Made by a program: the position numbers and the translations under genes
Origin: Flavobacteriales bacterium UBA1995
GTDB taxonomy: Bacteria; Bacteroidota; Bacteroidia; Flavobacteriales_D; Sanyastnellaceae
NCBI GenBank assembly: GCA_002336475.1
Contig: DDCX01000005.1
Coordinates: forward strand, 19,732 to 27,122
Direction: 5' to 3'
Length of the DNA stretch: 7,391 nucleotides
Shown: piece by piece, positions 1 to 6,559 of the stretch
Layout: every line of letters starts with the position of its first letter
Numbering within the stretch: position 1 is the first letter of the stretch
Notes under the pieces: model-generated
The model's database searches: none
What the model was told of the DNA's origin: nothing
Seen by the model: the letters and a program-made list of their open reading frames with translations, nothing else

Positions 1-623
<623 letters not shown>

Positions 624-647
624 TCATCAAGAGAAGGTGAACCCGTT

Positions 648-655
648 CAAAGTTA
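648..655 (-). promoter_or_regulatory. Candidate Bacteroidota -7 element for the beta-galactosidase gene
   Basis: On the minus strand this reads TAACTTTG, a full match to the Bacteroidota -7 consensus TAnnTTTG. It would give a 5' leader of roughly 35 nt before the ATG at 605. No TTG lies at the usual spacing (about 19-20 nt) upstream, so the -33 half is missing or degenerate. This is a motif match only. Confidence 0.3.
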
Positions 656-686
656 TGGGTCGCCAGATGCTGGAGGACAGGAACCG

Positions 687-724
687 TGTACGATGTACAT
701 TGTCTGCCTTGACCCGGTCAATGT
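687..724. promoter_or_regulatory. Candidate double operator between beta-galactosidase and symporter genes
   Basis: The divergent intergenic region holds two perfect inverted repeats. TGTAC-GAT-GTACA lies at 687-699 and TTGACC-C-GGTCAA at 709-721. Their centres (693 and 715) are 22 bp apart, about two helical turns, so proteins bound to both would sit on the same DNA face. A further pair, ACATTG (697-702) and CAATGT (719-724), brackets the interval. The position between two sugar-use genes suits a shared repressor or activator site, but no regulator gene is in the window. That the dyads exist is seen directly; that they are operators is inference. Confidence 0.4.
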
Positions 725-752
725 CACGGGGTCCCCAACACCTTACAGCATC

Positions 753-2405
753 ATGACCAGTACCTTTTCGGCGCTCGATTACGCCATTTTCATCGGCTAT
801 GCCCTCTTGATTCTCGGGGTGGGACTCTGGGTTTCCCGCGACAAGAAGGGCCACCAAAAGAACGCCGAAGATTATTTCTTGGCGAGCAAGTCCCTTCCTT
901 GGTGGGCAGTTGGAGCATCCCTCATCGCGGCCAACATCTCTGCGGAGCAGTTCATCGGCATGTCGGGTTCCGGTTTCAAGATTGGACTGGCCATTGCCTC
1001 CTATGAGTGGATGGCTGCATTGACCTTGATCATCGTCGGCAAATACTTCTTGCCCATTTTCATCGAGAAGGGACTGTATACCATTCCCGAATTTGTGGAG
1101 CAACGGTATTCGACCAACCTCAAGACCATTCTCGCGGTCTTCTGGATCTCCCTGTATGTCTTTGTGAACCTGGCATCGGTGCTGTATTTGGGGGCTCTGG
1201 CCTTGGAGACGATTATGGGCATTCCCATGATGTATGGTGTGATGGGGCTTGGGTTGTTTGCTGCGGCGTACTCCTTATACGGCGGGCTTTCTGCGGTGTC
1301 GTGGACGGATGTCATTCAGGTGGTGTTTCTGGTCATGGGGGGCTTGGTTACTACGTACCTCTCGTTGGATGCGGTTTCTGGCGGAGCGGGCATGTGGGCG
1401 GGCTTCAGCGCGATTTATGACGCGGCCCCCGACAAGTTTGCCATGATCCTCGACAAGGACCATCCCGAATACATGAACCTGCCCGGTATCGGTGTGCTGG
1501 TGGGGGGCATGTGGGTGGCCAACATCTACTACTGGGGCTTCAACCAATACATCATTCAGCGGACGCTTGCAGCCAAGTCATTGAAGGAATCCCAAAGGGG
1601 CATCCTCTTCGCTGCCGGCCTGAAGTTGATCCTTCCCCTCATCGTGGTCATACCTGGCATTGCTGCTTATGTGATGACGCAGGACGCTGCCGTGATGGCC
1701 GGATTGGGCGAGGCGGCCCTCAACAAGCCTCCCACAGGTACCCATCCTGATTTTGCGTACCCCTGGTTGCTTCAATTCTTGCCCACAGGCTTGAAGGGAC
1801 TGGCCTTTGCGGCGCTGGCGGCGGCCATTGTGTCCTCGCTGGCCTCCATGCTCAACAGCACATCGACCATCTTCACGATGGACATCTACAAGCCCTACAT
1901 CAATCCGGGTGCCGACGACCGCGCCACGGTGCGCATGGGCCGGATCTCGGCCACGGTGGCTTTGGTGATTGCCTGCATCATGGCGCCCCTCCTCGGCGGG
2001 ATTGACCAGGCGTTCCAGTTCATTCAGGAGTACACCGGGGTGGTGAGTCCAGGCATTCTGGCGGTGTTCATTCTGGGCCTGTTCTGGAAGAAGACCACCA
2101 ACCGCGGCGCCATTACGGGCGCGCTTGTGTCCATTCCGATCGCCATGTATTTCAAGGTCGCTCCCAAGGGCTGGTCGGACAGTGCCTTATTTGTGGATCT
2201 GCCGTTTTTGGACCAGATGGGCCTGACCACATTGCTGACCATGTTGGTCATTGCGCTGGTGAGCCGTTCTGAGGGCAAGGGGGCCGACGATGCCAAAGGA
2301 ATCAACCTCTCCCGGAGCACGTTTGCCACTGAACCGTTGTACAACATCGGTGCCTTTGCGGTGCTCACGGTTTTGGCCGTGTTGTATGCCTTCTTCTGGG
2401 GCTGA
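753..2405 (+). CDS. Sodium/sugar (galactose/glucose) symporter, SSS family, SGLT type
   Basis: A 550-residue inner-membrane symporter that uses the sodium gradient to import a hexose, most likely galactose or glucose. It aligns almost end to end with my recollection of Vibrio parahaemolyticus vSGLT, offset by three residues. The sugar-site residues Q66, E85, N257, K291 and Q425 match vSGLT Q69, E88, N260, K294 and Q428. The inner-gate tyrosine is Y260, and the Na2-site serines are S361 and S362. The position of vSGLT S91 is Ala here (A88). Other landmarks are GVGLWVSRDKKG (22-33), the SSLASMLNSTSTIFTMDIYK signature (361-380) and about 13-14 membrane segments. The ATG at 753 places the first helix as in vSGLT. 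The frame stays open upstream to 597, but those 52 residues are polar, overlap the beta-galactosidase start and cover the candidate operators. The family is firm; the exact sugar is inferred. Confidence 0.95.
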   Translation: MTSTFSALDYAIFIGYALLILGVGLWVSRDKKGHQKNAEDYFLASKSLPWWAVGASLIAANISAEQFIGMSGSGFKIGLAIASYEWMAALTLIIVGKYFLPIFIEKGLYTIPEFVEQRYSTNLKTILAVFWISLYVFVNLASVLYLGALALETIMGIPMMYGVMGLGLFAAAYSLYGGLSAVSWTDVIQVVFLVMGGLVTTYLSLDAVSGGAGMWAGFSAIYDAAPDKFAMILDKDHPEYMNLPGIGVLVGGMWVANIYYWGFNQYIIQRTLAAKSLKESQRGILFAAGLKLILPLIVVIPGIAAYVMTQDAAVMAGLGEAALNKPPTGTHPDFAYPWLLQFLPTGLKGLAFAALAAAIVSSLASMLNSTSTIFTMDIYKPYINPGADDRATVRMGRISATVALVIACIMAPLLGGIDQAFQFIQEYTGVVSPGILAVFILGLFWKKTTNRGAITGALVSIPIAMYFKVAPKGWSDSALFVDLPFLDQMGLTTLLTMLVIALVSRSEGKGADDAKGINLSRSTFATEPLYNIGAFAVLTVLAVLYAFFWG

Positions 2406-3380
2406 TCAACGGCCCATGGCCGGCCAGTTTTTGTGGACCACGAAGCCGCGGGAAATCTCTTCCCAACCGGTGTCGCCTTCTATGACAACGGCGCACATCA
2501 GCGCTTTGTGGGTGCGGGAGAAGTGGTCGTGCAGCACGGCTTCCAGTCGGCTCCAATGCAGGGGGGGGTCTCCCTCCGTGGGGTGAAATTGGCCCAGCCA
2601 TCGTCCTTTGGGAAGCGGCAAAATCCGGACGTGGTCACTGCCCATCACATCGTGTGCCTCATGGGGCTTGCACCACCATCCCGCTGCGTATCGCGGATGG
2701 GCCCACTGGGGTGAACGGTGACGGTGGAGACGCGTGTGGTGGTGAAAGAACCAACCCTTCATGAGCAGCACGGGTTCTGGGGTCGCGATCCGGTGGGTAC
2801 GCATGAATTCCCGGGCTGGGGGGAGTTTGCTCGCCGCCAGTTGGTCCACCAGCTTGTTCATCTTTCCGGCGAGGGTGTCGTGCCGGCCTGAAGGGCCAAT
2901 CCAATTCGGCCATGCGGAGCCGTCTTCAGCTGCCAGGTAAAATTTGCTTGCCACTTCTATGTGCAGCGTGCGCCCCCGGTGCACATCCTCCACCAAAAAA
3001 TCGAGCTCACCGATGGTGCGCTTCTCGGAGTGAAGCTGGACGCTGTGGGCGCGCAGGCGGTAATGCGGACTGGCTTCAAGCCAAAATGCCACCAGGGCCT
3101 CGAAGTGTTTGCCCAGCAGTTGTCCCCCGGGCTCCAAAATCTCGACTGGCAGTGGCGACTTGCCCATGACCAGCTCTGACGCCCACTGTTCGAAAAGCGG
3201 CAAGTCCGCCTCGAGGGCGTCTTGACACCACCTGTCGTCGAGGACTTGAAAGCCCAAGTCTGGGTGGCGCGCCATCAGAGGGGCCGACCCGACAGCCCAA
3301 CGAAGCCGCATCAGAGCGGCCAATGCCTGCGGTTGTTCGGCCAAAGGGCCGCGCCATCGGTGGAGCCATGGGTCTTGCAC
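2406..3380 (-). CDS. DUF1853 family protein, possible PD-(D/E)XK nuclease fold
   Basis: I recognise the DUF1853 pattern, numbered here from the preferred GTG start (324 residues). It has GKHFEALVAFWLE (90-102), GELDFLVED (124-132), HIEVASKFYL (140-149), then WPNWIGP and the closing RGFVVHKNWP near the C-terminus. The spacing of E94, D127, E142 and K146 resembles a PD-(D/E)XK nuclease core with a variant E-x3-K third motif. The function of the family is unknown to me, so nuclease activity is only inferred. No signal peptide or membrane segment is seen. The frame extends upstream to an ATG at 3674 (422 residues), but the extra 98 residues are Pro/Ser/Arg-rich, lie outside the usual domain and run antisense to a better-supported small gene. 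The GTG at 3380-3378 therefore seems the best start, with moderate certainty. The stop abuts the symporter stop. Confidence 0.82.
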   Translation of the reverse strand: MQDPWLHRWRGPLAEQPQALAALMRLRWAVGSAPLMARHPDLGFQVLDDRWCQDALEADLPLFEQWASELVMGKSPLPVEILEPGGQLLGKHFEALVAFWLEASPHYRLRAHSVQLHSEKRTIGELDFLVEDVHRGRTLHIEVASKFYLAAEDGSAWPNWIGPSGRHDTLAGKMNKLVDQLAASKLPPAREFMRTHRIATPEPVLLMKGWFFHHHTRLHRHRSPQWAHPRYAAGWWCKPHEAHDVMGSDHVRILPLPKGRWLGQFHPTEGDPPLHWSRLEAVLHDHFSRTHKALMCAVVIEGDTGWEEISRGFVVHKNWPAMGR

Positions 3381-3404
3381 GCTGCGAAATTCTACCTTCG
3401 CAGC
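3381..3404. promoter_or_regulatory. Perfect 8-8-8 inverted repeat in the divergent gap
   Basis: GCTGCGAA (3381-3388) and TTCGCAGC (3397-3404) form a perfect 8-bp dyad with an 8-nt centre. It fills most of the 32 bp between the preferred GTG start of the DUF1853 gene and the ATG of the small gene at 3413. It could be a shared operator, or an mRNA hairpin close to either start codon. On the plus strand TACCTTCG (3393-3400), inside the repeat, is one base off the Bacteroidota -7 consensus, but there is no TTG at the right distance. The repeat is seen; its role is inferred. Confidence 0.4.
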
Positions 3405-3412
3405 CGAAAGCC

Positions 3413-3670
3413 ATGAGAACTGTTGCTCAAATTCCCCATCGCGCCATGCGCATTGTCGTTCAGGAATGGAACGAGAAGTACCACGTTCAGTTTGTTTGGG
3501 GGCCCTTGGAGCAGACGTACCGCCTGCCTGTCGAGGGTTCGGGGGGGCTTCAGGTTGTGCAGGAATTTGCGCAGCGCTTGATTCCTGAGGTAGAACAGGT
3601 TTTCCTTTCAATGAAAACAGCGCGAAGTTCTGCGTTGACAACGGGACCTTCAGACCACGCCAAGCCATGA
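3413..3670 (+). CDS. Small conserved hypothetical protein (Bacteroidota type)
   Basis: An 85-residue soluble protein of unknown function. It begins MRTVAQIPH, followed by MRIVVQEWNEKYHVQFVWG and LEQTYRL. This matches a pattern I recall from short hypothetical proteins of Flavobacteriia and Cytophagia: a start like K-x-V-x-x-IPH, then an aromatic W/N-KY strand, then G-x-x-EQ-x-Y, then a C-terminal helix (here about 46-68). The predicted shape is three beta strands followed by a helix. Its TGA (3668-3670) overlaps the ATG of the next gene in an ATGA junction, so the two are probably translated together. The frame is open upstream to an ATG at 3323, but those 30 residues overlap the DUF1853 gene and do not fit the pattern. 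Family recognition is from memory and no function can be given. Confidence 0.72.
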   Translation: MRTVAQIPHRAMRIVVQEWNEKYHVQFVWGPLEQTYRLPVEGSGGLQVVQEFAQRLIPEVEQVFLSMKTARSSALTTGPSDHAKP

Positions 3671-4194
3671 CCACTGCAGAAGAAAAGCGCGATCAGCACA
3701 TCGTCGAGTACATTTTGTACCTCTGGCAAATGGAGGATTTGGTGCGTGCTGTCAACTTGGACTTGACCGCTTTGAGATCGCACCTCTCTGCGGCGTATCA
3801 AGGTGACCGCCTGGAGTCGGAACTCATGTGGTTCGCAGAATTGATCCAGTCTCTGAAGCGGGAAAAAAAGACCTCAAAAGGTCACGTTGGTGCGCTGGAT
3901 GAGGTCATGATAGAGCTGACCTATTTGCACCGCACATTGTTGGATGTCTTGAAGGACGAGGAATACAAATCTGCAGTGGAGGCGGCAAAACCTCACATGG
4001 ATGAAATGGCCAAGCGCGGAGAACCTACTGGAACTGAAGTGGAGGCCATGTTGGTGGCCCTTTACGGTTGGTTGGTCCTCCGGATGGGCGGCAAAACTGT
4101 TTCAGAAGACACCCAGGAAAGTTTGGGGGTCATTCGAGATTGGGCCAACATTTTGGGAAACCGGTTTGTCCGCATGCGGGCCGGAGAGCTCTAA
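3667..4194 (+). CDS. DUF4924 family protein
   Basis: A 175-residue helical cytoplasmic protein of unknown function that fits the Bacteroidota family DUF4924 in length and landmarks. It has the N-terminal block KRDQHIVEYILYLWQMEDL (7-25), the central GH...ELTYLHRTLLDVL block (about 72-95), and the C-terminal block with ALYGWLVLRM and GKTVSEDTQESL (about 130-153). There is no signal peptide, membrane segment or catalytic motif. The start codon overlaps the stop of the upstream 85-residue gene (ATGA), indicating an operon and likely translational coupling. Its TAA is one base from the stop of the convergent basic protein gene, leaving no room for a separate terminator. Family recognition is strong. 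Confidence 0.87.
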   Translation: MTTAEEKRDQHIVEYILYLWQMEDLVRAVNLDLTALRSHLSAAYQGDRLESELMWFAELIQSLKREKKTSKGHVGALDEVMIELTYLHRTLLDVLKDEEYKSAVEAAKPHMDEMAKRGEPTGTEVEAMLVALYGWLVLRMGGKTVSEDTQESLGVIRDWANILGNRFVRMRAGEL

Positions 4195-4195
4195 T

Positions 4196-4708
4196 TCAGC
4201 TCGCTTTCTTCCTGCGCTTGGGCAAAGAAGCGCTGATGGACTTGGTGCTGTTCTTTTCTCGGTACAGCTTGGACTGTTTGGCCTTTGTGCATTCCGATAC
4301 GCGCAGTGTGAGCATGAACCGGGCAAAGCTGTCTACCCAGTCGCCTTGACCCGTCCCTTTGGATACCCATCGGACCGGACGACCGGTGTCCAAGAGGCTG
4401 GCCAACTTGGTGGGGTCAGGCTTGGGGTCAACCAAGAAAATGGGCCGCGAGTCCAAGAGGGCTTGCTCGATGTTGGCCGTGATCAACACCTCTGTCGCAG
4501 GACCTTTTTCACCAGACCATGTTTCTTCGAGTTGGACGTCGAGTGCGGGAAGAACATCATCTAATCCGGCAAACAATTCTGGCAACGCAGCGAGTGCATT
4601 TGGCAGGATCTCAACGTTAAATGTGGGGGTGGATAAAAGCATCTTAGATTTCCATACGCAAGCTTTTGACAAAGGTTGCGCCGTTGGATAAATGATTTTT
4701 TTAGACAT
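4196..4708 (-). CDS. Hypothetical basic protein, half-Rossmann-like, divergent from the E1-like operon
   Basis: I do not recognise this 170-residue protein. Residues 72-133 read as alternating strands and helices: EVLITA strand, NIEQALLDS helix, PIFLVDPKPD strand and turn, KLASLL helix, PVRWVSKG strand with GTGQGDW, then DWVDSFARFML helix. That is compatible with half of a Rossmann-type fold. The last 30 residues are Lys/Arg/Ser-rich and end in SLPKRRKKAS, perhaps a nucleic-acid or membrane-surface contact. There are no membrane segments. The ATG at 4708 gives a natural start (MSKKIIYP) and leaves 71 bp to the divergent E1-like gene. The frame stays open upstream to a TTG at 4780-4778, preceded nine bases earlier by AAGGAG (4795-4790 on this strand). 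A 194-residue form starting there, overlapping the E1-like gene by one base, cannot be excluded. Confidence 0.68.
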   Translation of the reverse strand: MSKKIIYPTAQPLSKACVWKSKMLLSTPTFNVEILPNALAALPELFAGLDDVLPALDVQLEETWSGEKGPATEVLITANIEQALLDSRPIFLVDPKPDPTKLASLLDTGRPVRWVSKGTGQGDWVDSFARFMLTLRVSECTKAKQSKLYREKNSTKSISASLPKRRKKAS

Positions 4709-4779
4709 CCACTGTGAAGCGTGGATAAGCTCTTTCGATGCACTGTCAATTGCCCGGCTAGCAGCGGCAAATTCATACA

Positions 4780-5844
4780 ATGTCCGGGTCTCCTTATCGC
4801 GCCGTCAAATTTTGTCTTTCGAGTCCTGAAGGGATGGAAGCATGGCGTGCTTTTTCACGTGTGAATCCCGCGCCTTTAGACGCAAGTCTGATGGCAGGTC
4901 AGTGGAAGGAGTGGTTCAAATGCAGTCATCCTGAAGTAACGGTGGGTCAGGCCGATGCGGCGTTTTCTGCCCGTGAAGGAAGCAGTCCCACGGGGCGTTA
5001 TGGAACGGTCGCATGGTACCCGTGGCGTCAGAAAGCTGTGCTTTTATTGGAAGAAGCAGACTTTGTGGAGGTTAGAACCAACCGGAACCGCAACAAGATT
5101 CGGAGCGATGAGCAACACGAGTTGGCCATGAAGTCGGTGGGCATCGTGGGCATGTCTGTGGGCCGCAGTGTCGCCATGGCGATGGCCATGGAGCGTGTTG
5201 CTGGACGCCTGCATTTGGCCGATTCGGACATCATTGAGCTTTCTAACCTGAACAGAATTCCTGCTTCGGTTTTTGAATTGGGGGCTTCTAAGTTGATTTC
5301 AACCGCACGCGCCATTGCAGAAGTAGACCCCTACTTGGAGGTTGAAGTGTGGCCCATGGGTTTTGTTCCAGAGGTGATGGAAGACTTCCTCGGGGGCTTG
5401 GATTTGGTTGTGGATGCCTGCGATGCTCCATCTGCCAAAGCCCTGTTGAGGTTGGGTGCCCGTGACCGACGTATGCCCCTTGTTATGGAAACCAATGACC
5501 GCGGACTGTTGGACATTGAGCGCTATGATCTGGAGGAGACGGAAGATTTTTTACATGGAAGACTGACGGCTGAGCAATTGACAGAGTTGGCTGGTGGAGG
5601 AGCATGGACTCCGGAACTTCTGGATGCATTTGTGGATTTGTCTGCCATCAGCGACAGGGCCAAAGAGAGTCTTGGAGAAGTAGGGAAGACCTTGGTTGGA
5701 TGGCCTCAATTGCACAGCGATGTGGCCATCGGCGCAGGGATGGCTGCTGCGGCAGCGCGGCGCATTTTACTCGGGGAGGACCTCGCAGATCAACGCATCA
5801 GATTCGATTTCAATGAGCAGCTCTCCATCGCACATACCGCGTGA
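4780..5844 (+). CDS. E1/ThiF-like adenylating enzyme, Rv1355c type without nitroreductase domain
   Basis: A 354-residue cytoplasmic protein of the ThiF/MoeB/E1 superfamily. Such enzymes use ATP to adenylate a carboxylate, usually a protein or peptide C-terminus. An N-terminal region (1-115) with WYPWRQKAVLLL and VRTNRNRNKIRSDEQ resembles mycobacterial Rv1355c. The Rossmann domain follows: nucleotide loop GIVGMSVGRS (121-130), LADSDIIELSNLNR (146-159) with D150, E153, N156, N158 and R159, then K171 and D212/D215. Also Rv1355c-like are METNDRGLLDIERYDLE (236-252) and the WPQLHSDV region (308-315). The only cysteines are C12, C48 and C214, so the later E1 catalytic cysteine and the CxxC zinc pairs are missing. 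This suggests adenylation without thioester transfer. The protein ends where Rv1355c continues into a nitroreductase domain. It is the first gene of a tightly coupled operon; substrate unknown. Confidence 0.85.
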   Translation: MSGSPYRAVKFCLSSPEGMEAWRAFSRVNPAPLDASLMAGQWKEWFKCSHPEVTVGQADAAFSAREGSSPTGRYGTVAWYPWRQKAVLLLEEADFVEVRTNRNRNKIRSDEQHELAMKSVGIVGMSVGRSVAMAMAMERVAGRLHLADSDIIELSNLNRIPASVFELGASKLISTARAIAEVDPYLEVEVWPMGFVPEVMEDFLGGLDLVVDACDAPSAKALLRLGARDRRMPLVMETNDRGLLDIERYDLEETEDFLHGRLTAEQLTELAGGGAWTPELLDAFVDLSAISDRAKESLGEVGKTLVGWPQLHSDVAIGAGMAAAAARRILLGEDLADQRIRFDFNEQLSIAHTA

Positions 5845-6559
5845 GTCGGTTGATGTTGCCCGCAGTTTGCGGGAGGCCACTTTGCACGTTTTTGCATCAT
5901 CGGATGACCTAGACCTGTCCCGCCGGTTTGCAGATGGGCACAAAGCGGTGCTCAGTGCATCGGGCATTTCCAACCTCACTTCATTTGATGAAGAATGGGT
6001 GGGAGACCCAGACACCACACTGTTCTTGCTCACGGCTCAGGACGAAGAGGTGCTGCTGAGCGGCATGAGGCTTCAAAAGCGGCAAAAGGACAATGCTTTG
6101 CCTTTGGAGCGCGCGGTAGGTGCCGATCATCCTCAAGTGATGGCCGCAATAGATGAGGTGCAAGATGAGGGGTGTGCTGAGTTTTGCGCTTTGTGGAGCC
6201 GAAGGGAGACGGCCATGGCGGGCATTGGTATGTTGCCTATGGCTTGCGTGGGGTTGGGCTTGATGCCCCGCTTGGACATCCGCCACGGTTATGCGTTCAT
6301 GGGGGTAAACATGCGGCCCATTCAACGGGAACTTGGTTTTTCAATCAATACCAGTTGGGGAGAGGATGGGGTGTTTCCCTATCCCGCGCCGCCCATCCGC
6401 TCTGAAATAGGGCATTTCATGTATCCGGAGAGCATTGAAAACGCTGCGCCAGATGTTCAGGCATTGATCCGCAGAAGTGCAGAGGAGCCGAGTCATGTCC
6501 ATTCTATTGATGGTCGTTTCCACCCGATCAGTTACCGCATTCAGAACCACTTGGCCTGA
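5813..6559 (+). CDS. GNAT-fold acyltransferase-like protein (possible FeeM/LuxI-like N-acyl synthase)
   Basis: A 248-residue soluble protein that looks like a GNAT-fold acyltransferase. A strand at VLLSGMRLQKR (80-90) is followed by ALPLERAVG (95-103), the EFCALWSRRE strand (123-132), the G-x-G-containing helix AGIGMLPMACVGLGLMP (136-152), a strand RHGYAFMGV, and the NMRPIQRELGF motif (166-176). Placing a helix plus LGF after the last strands is common in acetyltransferases and in FeeM-type N-acyl amino acid synthases. The PYPAPP stretch (189-194) also recalls the latter. No clear acetyl-CoA loop of the Q/RxxGxG/A type is present, so acetyl-CoA use is uncertain and an acyl-carrier donor is possible. 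The ATG at 5813 overlaps the E1-like gene by 32 bp; a longer frame from 5696 would overlap by about 150 bp and is unlikely. Its TGA overlaps the next ATG (TGATG). Fold fairly likely, specificity unknown. Confidence 0.62.
   Translation: MSSSPSHIPRESVDVARSLREATLHVFASSDDLDLSRRFADGHKAVLSASGISNLTSFDEEWVGDPDTTLFLLTAQDEEVLLSGMRLQKRQKDNALPLERAVGADHPQVMAAIDEVQDEGCAEFCALWSRRETAMAGIGMLPMACVGLGLMPRLDIRHGYAFMGVNMRPIQRELGFSINTSWGEDGVFPYPAPPIRSEIGHFMYPESIENAAPDVQALIRRSAEEPSHVHSIDGRFHPISYRIQNHLA

Noticed and set aside
1007..1420. A 137-codon open frame inside the symporter gene
   Set aside because: It lies in another frame of a strongly conserved gene, and its Cys/Trp/Gly-rich product looks like a coding shadow.
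4001..4564. A 187-codon plus-strand frame bridging the DUF4924 gene and the basic-protein gene
   Set aside because: It crosses the DUF4924 stop out of frame, its product has no family-like pattern, and both genes it covers are better supported.
4666..4693. TTGACA followed 16 bases later by ATAAAT, a possible sigma-70 promoter for the E1-like operon
   Set aside because: The -10 part is poor, Bacteroidota use a different consensus, and the site lies inside the divergent gene.
5696..5812. Longer start for the acyltransferase-like gene
   Set aside because: It would overlap the E1-like gene by about 150 bp, and the added residues look like an out-of-frame reading of conserved E1 sequence.
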